This document shows, piece by piece, positions 35,577 to 46,536 of a stretch of DNA of 64,000 nucleotides. The translations under genes and the position numbers were made by a program. Source of the DNA: Bacteroides sp. (GTDB lineage Bacteria; Bacteroidota; Bacteroidia; Bacteroidales; Bacteroidaceae); NCBI GenBank assembly GCA_022648295.1, contig JALCME010000013.1, positions 1 through 64,000 on the forward strand, written 5' to 3'. Under the pieces are notes generated by a model, which saw only the letters and a program-made list of their open reading frames with translations, did not search any database and was not told the origin of the DNA. Position 1 is the stretch's first letter, and the number at the start of each line of letters is the position of its first letter.

Positions 35577-38183
35577 TTATTTATCAGATTGATCCCCCTT
35601 CATCCATTCAGGCATAGGAGAACCTTTTAAATAGTGATCAAAAAAATCTATCAATCGCTGCATAAAGTCACGACAATCGGGCTCATTCCCCATTTGATGT
35701 CCAACATCTCGATAATTCAATAACCATGCAGGACGTCCCAAGCGACGCATCGCAAAATATAAAGCCAGACCTTGATATATGCGCACGCTTGTGTCTTGCT
35801 CACCATGAAAGATCAACAATGGAGTATGTATTTTATCGGCATGCATAATAGGAGAATTATCAAGATATAATTGTTTATCCTCCCAAAGAGCCTTACCTAA
35901 ACGCCCTTGAGCATCTTCTTCAAAATACATATTAGGCTGCCCCGTCCCACGCAACATTAGATAGTCAGCAACCAAATCAGTCACAGCCGAACAAGGAGAA
36001 GCGCATTTAAAAAGATTTGTACGCGTCACCAAATAAGCTGTTTGAGAACCACCCCAACTATGACCATTAATACCAACACGATCTTTATCGGCAATTCCGT
36101 CTTTGATAAGTTTCTCCACCCCGCTCATCACTGCATTATAACAGCTCTCATAAGGAGCTCCAATACGGTAACTAATATCAGGACAAAAAATAATATATCC
36201 ATTACTAACGAACCAAGGTATATCAATCGTCGCACTACTATATTCGGGCAGGAGATAGCTATTAAGTTTCTGAGACATCTTCTCATATAAAAGTACAATA
36301 ACGGGATAACTTTTTCCTTTTTGGTAATCCTCGGGTAGATACAAAATGCCTTCGTTCTTCTTTCCTTCAAAATTAGTCCAAGTATAGAGTTGAGTAGTTC
36401 CCCAGTTTAGATTACGTGTTTGCGGATTAGTATCTGTTACTCGCTCCGGGTTTCGTAAAGTGAGGTCTGCAATCCAGAAATTCCTCTCGCCATAATTTTC
36501 TTTCATCCAAAGCACTACTGCATTATTTGTTGTACTAGCTTTTACTACAAGGTTCGATTGAGGATCAACCGCCACCATCCGCAACTTCTTACCTTGCAGT
36601 ACATATAATCCTTTTGTCTTACTTTTCTCATCAAATCCTTCAAGATACAGTTTTCCCGGTAAGGAAGACGGATTTTCCGCCTTGCGAAAAATTATATGCT
36701 CTTTTCTTCCTATCCCCTGAGTCAAACAAACCGGAGCCTTTTTTCCTTTCAAATCCAGATTCCACAAATCATAGCGATCGTATACCGTCACGGTCTGATC
36801 AGGAAGATTCCAACCGGCTACTCCATAAGCAGATGCATCAAAGGAATAATCATGATCCTCTTCATATACCGGATAAGGCAATTTTCCTGTCGTCAAGTTT
36901 TGAACAGACCCTGTTATCATATTGATCAACCGCCATGCCCTCAAAGCAGGATCATATAATAATGCACTACTTTCATCCGGGCTCCAAACCAAGTCGTATT
37001 TACCATGGCTTGCCAGTTTTTCCTTATTTCCATTTAGTCCGATATAATAGACATCATTATTCGGTGACATCTTCCAGTCAGACTCCTTATACCAAGGAGT
37101 AGCATCAAAAGCAATACATCCTTTTACGTTCTGTCCTTGGGGAAAAGCCAAAGAAGATAATCCTTTTGTAGGCAAAGCAAAACATTTCTTATCGATAATA
37201 TCATAAATATACTTATCATACGAAGATGCATCAAAACCAGTACGTTTGAAAGGGCGGCGAGGAGAAATATTCTCATCCCATATCCATAACTCCAAATTTA
37301 CCGGACGTGGTTCTGTCTCGACTTGTGGATAAACTGCCGGTTCTAAATCCACTAGCAATTGAGTGTTATTATTTATCAATCTGGACGAAGAAGATACTTT
37401 TGTTCCTTCCGGCAGTCCAGAAATATCTTCATAAGACAGCAGCTTCGTACAAAGATGTTTATTCAAATCAAACGTATAGATAGAAGAGGCATCAGAACGT
37501 GTTTCATAACTAGAAGCACATGATAGAGTTCCACGTCCGTTAGTATCGGGACTACTAATGCTAGTAATATAACAAGGAACCTCACCTATTTCTGTCTGTT
37601 TACCTTTTTCCCATAAATATAAAGTAGAGCTCAAACTATCAGCCACAGTATAAAGCAATTTATTTGCTTCCACTTGTCCAAAGTTATTTATATCGGTAAT
37701 ACACTTTTCTTCCTCTGTCAACAAATTGACAAAAGTAAAATCAATTTTTCCATTTGGCTTATATCGCACATAATAAGCCATATCAGTCCCTGTTATAGGT
37801 ACTAAAAAAACATTCTTCGGCCATTGCCTCTCCTTCTGAGTAGCCAGATTCAGTGTATAAACCAATGGGCGCCCCGAATTATCTCCTTCCCCTTTCCTTT
37901 CATATTTCAGCAATTTGCCATTAGCCATGTATGAGAAGTTAGACAAGCCAACTTTTCGAAGAGTCTTTTTAGTCCGTACATTATACATATAAGTAGTATC
38001 AACATCCTGCCTATATAATGCACGAAAGTTATAAACAACCCACTTACCATCTGCAGACAAATGAATTTGATCTATTGAACGCCACTGTTTACAATCATCC
38101 AGTTTCATTGGTGATTTTTGTGAGAAAGCTTCTCCTATTCCGAAGAGAAGGAGGAGCATTATCATACAACTATATTTTCTCAT
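35577..38183 (-). CDS. S9-family (prolyl oligopeptidase-like) serine peptidase
   Basis: 868 residues, signal peptide (EAFSQ), a beta-propeller of about 550 residues (LSADGKWVVYNF, WSPDESSALLYD) and a C-terminal alpha/beta-hydrolase domain. The nucleophile lies in NGHSWGGSQTAYL (Ser about 709), the Asp in HGEQDTSVRIYQG, and the His in DVGHQMG. Such peptidases cut short peptides, often after Pro or at acyl-peptide ends. The ATG directly follows the stop of the preceding TlpA-like gene, without a gap. It probably trims imported peptides in the periplasm. Confidence 0.88.
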   Translation of the reverse strand: MRKYSCMIMLLLLFGIGEAFSQKSPMKLDDCKQWRSIDQIHLSADGKWVVYNFRALYRQDVDTTYMYNVRTKKTLRKVGLSNFSYMANGKLLKYERKGEGDNSGRPLVYTLNLATQKERQWPKNVFLVPITGTDMAYYVRYKPNGKIDFTFVNLLTEEEKCITDINNFGQVEANKLLYTVADSLSSTLYLWEKGKQTEIGEVPCYITSISSPDTNGRGTLSCASSYETRSDASSIYTFDLNKHLCTKLLSYEDISGLPEGTKVSSSSRLINNNTQLLVDLEPAVYPQVETEPRPVNLELWIWDENISPRRPFKRTGFDASSYDKYIYDIIDKKCFALPTKGLSSLAFPQGQNVKGCIAFDATPWYKESDWKMSPNNDVYYIGLNGNKEKLASHGKYDLVWSPDESSALLYDPALRAWRLINMITGSVQNLTTGKLPYPVYEEDHDYSFDASAYGVAGWNLPDQTVTVYDRYDLWNLDLKGKKAPVCLTQGIGRKEHIIFRKAENPSSLPGKLYLEGFDEKSKTKGLYVLQGKKLRMVAVDPQSNLVVKASTTNNAVVLWMKENYGERNFWIADLTLRNPERVTDTNPQTRNLNWGTTQLYTWTNFEGKKNEGILYLPEDYQKGKSYPVIVLLYEKMSQKLNSYLLPEYSSATIDIPWFVSNGYIIFCPDISYRIGAPYESCYNAVMSGVEKLIKDGIADKDRVGINGHSWGGSQTAYLVTRTNLFKCASPCSAVTDLVADYLMLRGTGQPNMYFEEDAQGRLGKALWEDKQLYLDNSPIMHADKIHTPLLIFHGEQDTSVRIYQGLALYFAMRRLGRPAWLLNYRDVGHQMGNEPDCRDFMQRLIDFFDHYLKGSPMPEWMKGDQSDK

Positions 38184-40169
38184 TTATTTCTTCCGTATTA
38201 GTTCAACCGCATAACAAATTTCATCAGCCAATTGTGAAGGACTTCCTGAATATCCCTCGGCAGTGTAAAGCATTCTACCATTTTTTAAAATCACCTTACG
38301 GGGAATAGCGGATGAATTGAACTTTTGAGAAAAGATACTAAATGTCTTGTTATACCCTTTTGTGCCTTCTTTCAATAGATCAAACAACACTTTAAAATTT
38401 GAATATCCGTTATTATTCAGATATTTTTGTACCGCAAGTTTACCTTTAATACCAAAATCCATGGTATTTACAAAATAGAATACCACATCAGGATCGTTAG
38501 CATAAGCATCCACTGCAATCTTCATTCCCTCAAATGCCCGCTTACAGGGTCCGCACCAATTTGCCCAAAAGTCAATGACTATAATTTTATCCTTAAAGCT
38601 ATCACTCTTCACCAACTTACCATCCATATCCAGTAATTCAAAAGAAGGTATTTCAACATCTGTCATATTAGACTTTACTTCTTCATATAACGCCTCTTTT
38701 AAAGCTGCACCTTTCAGGTTATTAAGATATGCCTTGAACTCTTTATCAGAAGCAGGTTTCACCTCTTCACGCAAAGCAGTCATCATTTCAGTAGTAATCG
38801 TATTATACTTCACTGAATTCTTTAAAACATCTAATGCTTGTTCTTTCTTTCCAAGATTTCTAAGAATCTCATAACGGGTTTGATTCACTGTTGCATCCGC
38901 ATAAGATAAATCATCATTTTTGTAATAACCTAACCACATTAAAGCTTCTTCATTTCGATTTAAGGTTTTCAATAATTGCAAATACACTCCTAAACGCTCG
39001 TAAAACTGAATATCAAGCAAAGCTTGTGCTTCTTTTGGAGTATATCTCAATTCTTCGGTATTATTAGAAAGATCATTTCTCTTCAATACCATTTGCTCCA
39101 TTAACGCTTTCGCTAACGGATAAATAGAATCATTATTTGCCAGCCTCAGCTTGTAGGCACGGAATACATTCCAACGGAACACTTCACTTAATGCTACAAA
39201 GTTCATAGATGGTAATGCAGCGATTAATCTATTATATTGCTTTCCATCAACAAGCGTTGAAGCGTATACGCGTATCAGATTATAATACATATAAGCCTGA
39301 TCACGGGAAAATCGGTCATTCACACATTCTTTATAAGGATAGACCCGGAAAAACTCTTCAGTTTTGTTTACCTGCTCTTCACCCAACGGCATTACCTCTA
39401 TCTGATGAAACATCCGTGCACGAGCAGAAAATCCATGAGGATATCGTTTTAGCACAAGATCCTTTATCGAATCTGCTTTCGCCTTGTTTCCCAACTTAAA
39501 ACGGTAAATATTCTCAAAAGTAGAGTATATAAATTCCGTCATGGTAAATTCCTTATTAATTTTCTGAAAGAAAAAATCAACAGCCTTCTGATTTTTCACC
39601 CCCATACGCAACGCTACTATATTCATATAGACATCCACAAACTTAGGTAAATTAGCCGCATAATGTTCCATTTCCTTAGTTGTCCACATTTCTACCGCTT
39701 CATCTTGAATATCAAATTTCTGAAAATAATCCCCAATATGGAAACAGGACGGTTTACGAAAAGTTCCCCAACCCAGATAACCACCAGGCAACATCTGTCC
39801 TTGTTTATCTAATGTTGTGAATACATATCCTCCATTCTCATCATCATTATCTATGGTACGGTTCCAATTCTCACCGGCAAAGAAAGACAAAGCAAATAAT
39901 GCACAACTGTCAGATAATTGGTAACTACCTTTCCACAGGTTCTTCTCACGCCGAACTAATGTAACATCATCCATTCTCCATAAATAATCTTCATAGAGAT
40001 AAACAGCGCAAAATAGTGTATCCTTGTTTTCTAAAGGTCCCCCAGATGCCTGATAATTAAACGAAATTAGAGAACCAGCCTGCGGTCGGTTAATTCCGGA
40101 TAAACGGGATTGTGCATAAGTCGTCATGAAACATACACAACAAACAAACAATACAAATAATCTTTTCAT
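38184..40169 (-). CDS. Large TlpA-like thioredoxin-fold protein
   Basis: 661 residues, signal peptide (MTTYAQSR), an N-terminal beta domain (SLISFNYQASGGPL), a long helical solenoid of about 350 residues, and a C-terminal thioredoxin domain with VIDFWANWCGPCKRAFEGM (Cys pair near 538-541) and a cis-Pro segment SSAIPRKVIL. The helical part may bind partner proteins. It sits between the metallohydrolase-like lipoprotein and the S9 peptidase, directly abutting the latter. Together with the second TlpA-like protein, this gives the operon two disulfide reductases. Confidence 0.78.
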   Translation of the reverse strand: MKRLFVLFVCCVCFMTTYAQSRLSGINRPQAGSLISFNYQASGGPLENKDTLFCAVYLYEDYLWRMDDVTLVRREKNLWKGSYQLSDSCALFALSFFAGENWNRTIDNDDENGGYVFTTLDKQGQMLPGGYLGWGTFRKPSCFHIGDYFQKFDIQDEAVEMWTTKEMEHYAANLPKFVDVYMNIVALRMGVKNQKAVDFFFQKINKEFTMTEFIYSTFENIYRFKLGNKAKADSIKDLVLKRYPHGFSARARMFHQIEVMPLGEEQVNKTEEFFRVYPYKECVNDRFSRDQAYMYYNLIRVYASTLVDGKQYNRLIAALPSMNFVALSEVFRWNVFRAYKLRLANNDSIYPLAKALMEQMVLKRNDLSNNTEELRYTPKEAQALLDIQFYERLGVYLQLLKTLNRNEEALMWLGYYKNDDLSYADATVNQTRYEILRNLGKKEQALDVLKNSVKYNTITTEMMTALREEVKPASDKEFKAYLNNLKGAALKEALYEEVKSNMTDVEIPSFELLDMDGKLVKSDSFKDKIIVIDFWANWCGPCKRAFEGMKIAVDAYANDPDVVFYFVNTMDFGIKGKLAVQKYLNNNGYSNFKVLFDLLKEGTKGYNKTFSIFSQKFNSSAIPRKVILKNGRMLYTAEGYSGSPSQLADEICYAVELIRKK

Positions 40170-40200
40170 TTAGTTTTATTTCTTAATTTACTATGTTCAA

Positions 40201-41124
40201 TTAGCGAATCTGAGATATCCGAGCCCCAATTTCATGAAGATCGATACCTAAAGTATTTTTAAAATAATCAATCACAGCTTCATACTTATGCTTTATTGGA
40301 TAACCTCTATAAGAATTCCAATTTGCATCATAATACGTAGCATTATCAAATTCATCCGTCAAGAAAGTATTTTCAAATTCATCCTTACTCATTATCACTA
40401 AATACTTCACAAACAGTCCAAAGTCATAATAAACGTCCATACCACCCTCACGATATTCAAGAATTCCCCCTCGATTGTATCCCCAATCACCTACATAATC
40501 ACCTCCTGCATTATTTATATAATCATCATGATAAGTCTGGAACTTTTCCGGTATCTGCATCTTTCCCTTTGAAGTAGCATAACCAATAAGTGCGAATGCC
40601 ATTTCGCCTATAAGTTCCTTCTTTTTATCTACCGTAAGAGACGTCAACTTATTATTTACAGCTCCAAATGCAATATGATTAAAACCATACATAGCATCCT
40701 TTGGTATTTCTTGATATATTTTATTCCCCTCGTCATCTGTTTGATAAGTGTCTTTTAAACTATATATCTTTGAGCCCAATAAAATCCGATAAGGAAGGTA
40801 CTTTTTCAAGAAATCATCACTCCAGATAGACAAACAATTTTCTTTTAAAAAAGTCCAAGCTTCCTTAACATAAGCCTTATCCGCTTCTGCCGAATAATAC
40901 GGAAGATAGGAAGTTACGCTCCAGCGAAAGTCCACATCGCTATATTTGTACAGTACTTGAGTTCCATACTTTTCATAAAATGCCACAAATTCCTCATCAT
41001 AATCTTCGTTACCTTGTGGAAATTCCGTAAAAGTCATTGGTTCCGACGGTGTCAATGCATCTTCTCCACAAGAACATAGGAACACTGAAGCCAAACAAAT
41101 TATAATATAAATCAATTTTTTCAT
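40201..41124 (-). CDS. Metallohydrolase-like lipoprotein lacking HExxH (SusC/D-associated)
   Basis: 307 residues with lipobox LCSC (Cys19). The pattern VDFRWSVTSYLPYYSAEADK, WTFLKENCLSIWSDDFLKKY and PYRILLGSKIYSL matches the SusC/D-associated putative zinc metallohydrolase lipoproteins. Where those proteins have HExxH, this one has LIGEMAFALIG, and no other HExxH occurs. It has therefore probably lost zinc-dependent catalysis and may bind substrate only. It lies 25 bp after susD and before the thioredoxin-like gene. Confidence 0.65.
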   Translation of the reverse strand: MKKLIYIIICLASVFLCSCGEDALTPSEPMTFTEFPQGNEDYDEEFVAFYEKYGTQVLYKYSDVDFRWSVTSYLPYYSAEADKAYVKEAWTFLKENCLSIWSDDFLKKYLPYRILLGSKIYSLKDTYQTDDEGNKIYQEIPKDAMYGFNHIAFGAVNNKLTSLTVDKKKELIGEMAFALIGYATSKGKMQIPEKFQTYHDDYINNAGGDYVGDWGYNRGGILEYREGGMDVYYDFGLFVKYLVIMSKDEFENTFLTDEFDNATYYDANWNSYRGYPIKHKYEAVIDYFKNTLGIDLHEIGARISQIR

Positions 41125-41149
41125 ATCTTATACTTTTATATATTCCGGT

Positions 41150-42613
41150 TTATTCTATTTCCGCCACCCGTTTAGGAGATAACTGGTTCTGCACCAGACT
41201 TACATTGAGATCCAAAGCACTTTGCGGTATCGGTAATGCATAACCAGGATCTTTCTTTTGCAGCGTATATATAGAACGGACTCCTGTATTGTCAATCCAC
41301 GCATGGCGAATAGACGGCATACCATAACGCCGTAAATCGAACCAACGATGATGTTCAAAGCAAAGTTCAAGACGACGTTCATTATGACAAAAGTTCATCA
41401 AGTCCTCCGCAGTTGTTAAGGTGTAGGGTGTAAAGTTCTTTAAGCGATTCTGGCGCAAAGCATTTAAATCTTCAGCAGCTTTCTGTCCATAAGCGGCTTC
41501 TCCGGCAGCATACTTAGCAGCATAAGCCTCCGCACGATTCAAATAAAGTTCTGCTGTACGCCACACATATTCCTGCTCTGATCTTCCATACTTTGCCATC
41601 CAATTCTTATAATACATATACGAATTTGCCTGAAAAAACATACTCCTTCTCCAGTCATTGGTCGCATCATATAAATCAAGTAAATCATCAGATACCCTGA
41701 TTAATGTTCCTTCTGTTACAATCCCATTAGCCCTAGCTCCACCATTAATAAAGATTACTTCCGGAAAATCCTTAGATATAAAATGATTGTTAGCCTGAGT
41801 TGGATAATCCATATTACTCAACTGATAAGAATTCAAGTCACATAAAGCAGGAGCACCCGCTAATGCCAGATTAACATGTTCAATCACTTTATCCCAATTC
41901 TCCATATAAAGATAAACACGCGAAGCCAATAAGTGGGCAGCGACATAATTGATACGAAAAACGCCAACAGGTAATGCTTTATTGCCATCAAGCAGCCGGC
42001 AAGCCTCCTCAATGTCCTGACATATCTGGGCATAAACCTGCGCAACTGAACTACGACTTATTCCTTCATCTTTAATTTCAGCAGCTTTCACTAACGGAAC
42101 TCCCGGCAAAGCATCAGGAGTAGTTTCAGGGGTATTGTATGGCATAGCATACATATTCACCAGATAAAAAAAGTAATGAGCACGCAAAGCCAGTGCTTCT
42201 CCCATTGTCTGCCTTTTTTCTTCTTCCGTACCTTCAGCGTCATCAAGTCCTTCAATAACCAGATTACAAGTCATGATGCGTTTATAAAACGTCTGATAGC
42301 TTTCTAACAGTTTCGTCATCTTATGATCGGCCAACGACTGATACATATCAGGTTGCCAGGAATAAACCGCCAGATGAGCCAAATTCGTTTCATTATAGTA
42401 ATAACTAGCACCTTGGCAACCCTCCACGTCATCTGTCAGGACTTCAGTAATCGGATCGAAAGTAGTAGTTGTTCCATATCCCACCCCATTTAATAACTCT
42501 TGATAAGCTGTAACTGTTTTGGGTTCAAATTCATCCTGTGACACCTCTTTAAGAAAATCACTGCAAGAAGTCAACACAGCAATTAGACAAGCCATTATAT
42601 ATATATTTCTCAT
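41150..42613 (-). CDS. SusD/RagB-like substrate-binding lipoprotein
   Basis: 487 residues from MRNIYIM, with lipobox TSC (Cys17). SusD features: EALALRAHYFFYLVNMYAMPY, YVAAHLLASRVYLYMENWDK, TAELYLNRAEAYAAKYAA, CHNERRLELCFEHHRWFDLR and the ending ALPIPQSALDLNVSLVQNQ. It lies 22 bp after the STN-type susC gene. Given the peptidases in the operon, the pair may bind peptide or protein, like RagA/RagB of Porphyromonas gingivalis, instead of glycan. The substrate is inferred from neighbours only. Confidence 0.9.
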   Translation of the reverse strand: MRNIYIMACLIAVLTSCSDFLKEVSQDEFEPKTVTAYQELLNGVGYGTTTTFDPITEVLTDDVEGCQGASYYYNETNLAHLAVYSWQPDMYQSLADHKMTKLLESYQTFYKRIMTCNLVIEGLDDAEGTEEEKRQTMGEALALRAHYFFYLVNMYAMPYNTPETTPDALPGVPLVKAAEIKDEGISRSSVAQVYAQICQDIEEACRLLDGNKALPVGVFRINYVAAHLLASRVYLYMENWDKVIEHVNLALAGAPALCDLNSYQLSNMDYPTQANNHFISKDFPEVIFINGGARANGIVTEGTLIRVSDDLLDLYDATNDWRRSMFFQANSYMYYKNWMAKYGRSEQEYVWRTAELYLNRAEAYAAKYAAGEAAYGQKAAEDLNALRQNRLKNFTPYTLTTAEDLMNFCHNERRLELCFEHHRWFDLRRYGMPSIRHAWIDNTGVRSIYTLQKKDPGYALPIPQSALDLNVSLVQNQLSPKRVAEIE

Positions 42614-42635
42614 AATGCACAAATTTAGTCAGATG

Positions 42636-45600
42636 TTAAAAACTAAGATTTATCGAAAAAGAATAATTACGAGTAATCGGCAAAGCAACACTTCCCGTTG
42701 AATCTATTTCGGGATCTTGCCCATTTAAACGAGAACTGCACAACGTAAACAGATTAGTTGTATTGAAAGTACACGACATTCCCGCAATACGCAATGAACG
42801 GAGCCACTTTTCCGGCACAACATAAGTAAGTGACAAATTCCTACAGCGGAAGAAATCAGCGGAAACCACTCTCGCATCTGAATAATTATACATATCATAC
42901 GTATTCAGTAATACTACATTAGATACAGGAACATAGATATTATAACCCGTCGTCTCTTGGAATGCAAATCCTGGTATATTCGTAAATTCCTCATCACCAG
43001 GTTTACGCCAACAATCCAAGAAGTCTGTTGTAAGATTTGTTTGTGTTTCAGGCATCGTATTCGAACCACTAAACAAGAAATTCAATCGCTTCACCTGTCC
43101 AAAAGCATACGCAAACTGGGCATATAATGTAAAGTTCTTATAGCGTAATGAAGTAGACAATCCTCCATTAAATTTAGGATCAGTAGAACCACAATATTTT
43201 AAATAACTTTTCGGATCGTCACTCTTTTCAACTTCACTTTCGGTAAAAGAGCAATTCTTAAAAGTAGCACGTCCTGTATTATGGTCAAGTCCTGTAAATT
43301 CCCATGCATATAATGCATTTACCGGTTTGCCGTTTTCATATGCATTACCAGCCAAATAATCATTATAGGTATAAGATTTCTTAGAAGTGTTGCTAATGTT
43401 ATTCGTATTCTTTGAATAAATAGGAGTAATGCTCCATGTAACATCTTTAGTACGAATAGGAACAATATTCACTCCCACTTCTATACCTGTATTTTTCATA
43501 TCAGCACCGTTGCGATAGGTTTGCGTTGTTCCATATTCACTAGCAACAGGTAAACTAAAGATTAAGTCCTTACCTTTACGTATATAATAGTCTACAGTAC
43601 CACTAACACGCCCATTGAATAAAGAAAAGTCTAATCCTAAATTTGTAGTAGCTGTTTTTTCCCAACGGAGATTAGGATAAGGAAGCCTCTTTATGTCCAA
43701 CTGAAAATTACCAGAAAAGCGATTAACAGTAGGTGACATATATTGAGCTATCAGGTTGGGACCGACTGAAGTAGGCAAATTACCTTGCTGACCATAAGAG
43801 AGGCGTACGCTAAAATCATCAATAGTTCTCCATTCCCTAAACAAAGCTTCATCATTTATTTTCCAACGCCCGGATAAACTCCATACAGGCAAAAATTTAT
43901 GATTAGTGTATTGCCCGAAGCGATTAGAAGCATCTCCACGCAAATTTGCATTGAATATATAACGATTCTTTAACGCATATACAAAAGTTGCATAACTAGA
44001 AAGCAAATTGTTCTTCACATTTTTACGTGATATGGTATGTTTTTCCAAAGATGAATTACTTCCCGACTGATCACTTACATTTCCCGAAGTATTCGTGTCA
44101 TATTCATAGCTGATATTCATTCCGCGATCGGGATAATATCCCCATTCCACGTCACTTATGCCATCATATTGATTAGAACTTACCTCGTAACCAGCCATTG
44201 CATTAATAACATGCTGTTGTTGCCGTCCGAAGACTTTAGTATAGCTTAATTGGACACGTCCGGTATAACTAACGTTATTAGTCTGACTGTAGTTCAATAT
44301 ACCGCCATGAGGCAAACGGCTTTTACTTTCCTCTTTACTGTTAGGAAGTACTGAACCATAATCATAACCTCTTATTTCCGCAATATAATAAGAACGCTCA
44401 TCAGCCCATTGATAATTCAACGAATTAGTATAACGAATACCCAAAAGAGCATCCATTTTCAGCCCTTTCAATAAGTTCGCATTAATTCCCAAACTACCTC
44501 GAAAACCACGTGATTTAGCTTCATTTCCTGTATGGGATAATTCATTGAAGATATTGTACGTCAACGGATAATTGGAAAACAATCCTAAAATCGTATTTAC
44601 CTTTGTGGTATAAAACTCATCCTTACCAATAGCACGTGAAGTATTCATTGCATATAAATAAGGGTTTGTAGTGTAAAAGCCCTCTGAGTTCTGTTCCGAT
44701 AAGTTCAACTGGGAAGTAATGCTTATATCCTTCGTCAGTTTCGCAGTAATATTCGTCCTCAAACTATAACTTTTAGAATTATCTCCTTTCATTGTACCTT
44801 TGCTATCATTATATCCGATAGAGGTATAGTAATTGACATTAGTACCTCCTCCCGATATACTAGCGCTATAATCCTGATTAAGAGCATTCTGACAAAGAAG
44901 ACTAAACCAATCTGTATTTATTGTTTCATAATATGCTACTCTTTTGTCAAATTCATCTTTTGTGATTTCTTTATTGTAAAGCGCAAACAAAGCTCCTTCA
45001 AATCCTGTATCATAAGGCATACTACTATATAGATACCCTTTATCCGCCACTTCCTTGGATATACCAATTCTCTCTTTAGAATTCATTAAATTATATTGGG
45101 AATAGCGGGGGCGTGCTGTCCCTCCCCACGAAGCGGAGAAATTAATAGTCGGCTTTCCTATTTTTCCTTTTTTCGTCGTCACTACAATAACTCCGTTAGC
45201 AGCCCGGGTTCCATAAATAGCTGTAGCTGAAGCATCTTTCAAAAAAGTTATTGTTTCAATATCATTAGGATTAACACCTGCTATCGCATTCCCTAATAAG
45301 CTACGGGTAGCATTTAGATTCGCCTGTTCAAGCATATCCGAACTTGTACCTTGCAGCACATTGTTTAATTCATCATTAGACAAATCAATCGGATCTTCGT
45401 AAATAATTCCATCTACCACCCAAAGAGGAGAAGCATTTCCATAAATAGTGGAAGAACCACGCATACGGATACGTGGAGTCGCATTAGGAGAACCGGAAGA
45501 ATTCTGTATCATCAAACCAGGAATAGTACCTTGCAACATCTTATCCACAGAATTGACGATTGGCATTTTAATATCATCCATATGAACAATCGAAGTGGCA

Positions 45601-46268
45601 CTCGCCATCAGCCGTTTATCCATCACCTGATAACCGGTAACCACAACTTCATCAACAGCATTCACCATTTCCTCCAATGTGACTTGTACCCCAAGACCTT
45701 CACCAGCCATCTTCTCCACGGTCTTTTTACCTATAAAGGAAAATGTAAGCATCGCGCTTTGCCCTTCTTTGGCAGACAGAAAGAAGCGACCATTTAAATC
45801 TGTCAACGTACCTATAGAAGGGGAATTCTTTAACCTGACAGAAACGCCAGGTAGCGGTTCATCATTTTCATCCACTACCCGACCAGACAATAGGCCTTTT
45901 AAGGAAGGGTCTTTTTTCTCTTTCTTCAAAAAGACATGAATATACAAACCATCCACCGAGCAACTAATAGGCTGCCCGACAATCAACTTCTTAACAGCTG
46001 CCGGAGCAGTTAAGTCCTCAATAGAAGTATTTACACGGATAGCCTGAAGTTCATTGTAGCTAAATACAATTTTATAACTCGATTGCTTTTCCACTTTCTT
46101 CAAAGCATCTGTCAACTTCTCATTCACGCATTTCATCGTGATTTTTTTCCCTTTTTCCTGCGCAGTCAGTCCTGAAACAAAGACAAACATTGCCAGGAAA
46201 CAAAGCATAGACCTCCAGCATGGTGCAACTGACCTTTCTTTGAGTTTTCCTTTAAATCGTTTAATCAT
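42636..46268 (-). CDS. SusC/RagA-like TonB-dependent transporter with STN domain
   Basis: 1210 residues, longer than the other SusC in the window because of an N-terminal STN domain (residues about 40-115: ITMKCVNEKLTDALKKVEKQ, YIHVFLKK) ahead of the carboxypeptidase-like domain (LLSGRVVDENDEPLPGVSVR) and TonB box (VDEVVVTGYQV). The plug shows LWVVDGIIY and ITFLKDASATAIYGTRAANG; the barrel ends INLSF. STN domains contact FecR-type anti-sigma factors, and sigma and FecR genes lie directly upstream. It therefore both imports substrate and signals its presence. Confidence 0.93.
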   Translation of the reverse strand: MIKRFKGKLKERSVAPCWRSMLCFLAMFVFVSGLTAQEKGKKITMKCVNEKLTDALKKVEKQSSYKIVFSYNELQAIRVNTSIEDLTAPAAVKKLIVGQPISCSVDGLYIHVFLKKEKKDPSLKGLLSGRVVDENDEPLPGVSVRLKNSPSIGTLTDLNGRFFLSAKEGQSAMLTFSFIGKKTVEKMAGEGLGVQVTLEEMVNAVDEVVVTGYQVMDKRLMASATSIVHMDDIKMPIVNSVDKMLQGTIPGLMIQNSSGSPNATPRIRMRGSSTIYGNASPLWVVDGIIYEDPIDLSNDELNNVLQGTSSDMLEQANLNATRSLLGNAIAGVNPNDIETITFLKDASATAIYGTRAANGVIVVTTKKGKIGKPTINFSASWGGTARPRYSQYNLMNSKERIGISKEVADKGYLYSSMPYDTGFEGALFALYNKEITKDEFDKRVAYYETINTDWFSLLCQNALNQDYSASISGGGTNVNYYTSIGYNDSKGTMKGDNSKSYSLRTNITAKLTKDISITSQLNLSEQNSEGFYTTNPYLYAMNTSRAIGKDEFYTTKVNTILGLFSNYPLTYNIFNELSHTGNEAKSRGFRGSLGINANLLKGLKMDALLGIRYTNSLNYQWADERSYYIAEIRGYDYGSVLPNSKEESKSRLPHGGILNYSQTNNVSYTGRVQLSYTKVFGRQQQHVINAMAGYEVSSNQYDGISDVEWGYYPDRGMNISYEYDTNTSGNVSDQSGSNSSLEKHTISRKNVKNNLLSSYATFVYALKNRYIFNANLRGDASNRFGQYTNHKFLPVWSLSGRWKINDEALFREWRTIDDFSVRLSYGQQGNLPTSVGPNLIAQYMSPTVNRFSGNFQLDIKRLPYPNLRWEKTATTNLGLDFSLFNGRVSGTVDYYIRKGKDLIFSLPVASEYGTTQTYRNGADMKNTGIEVGVNIVPIRTKDVTWSITPIYSKNTNNISNTSKKSYTYNDYLAGNAYENGKPVNALYAWEFTGLDHNTGRATFKNCSFTESEVEKSDDPKSYLKYCGSTDPKFNGGLSTSLRYKNFTLYAQFAYAFGQVKRLNFLFSGSNTMPETQTNLTTDFLDCWRKPGDEEFTNIPGFAFQETTGYNIYVPVSNVVLLNTYDMYNYSDARVVSADFFRCRNLSLTYVVPEKWLRSLRIAGMSCTFNTTNLFTLCSSRLNGQDPEIDSTGSVALPITRNYSFSINLSF

Positions 46269-46536
46269 ATTATATTTGCTAATTTAAGTGTAAAGTCACA
46301 AATAATACGTAATCAACAACAATCGGGTACCCAATTTCGAAGAATATTTAGCAAAAAGATAAAGAGAATATCACTATATAGTATTATAGATAAAGATCTC
46401 TGGCAATTATATATCTGCTTTTAAGAACTTTAAATAAAGAATCGAATTGAATATTAAAGATTATAAAATTGAATAACAGACATGCCTACTCCCCCTAACA
46501 AAGATTTCAGTTTCCATTAATTTCCTATCAACCCAC

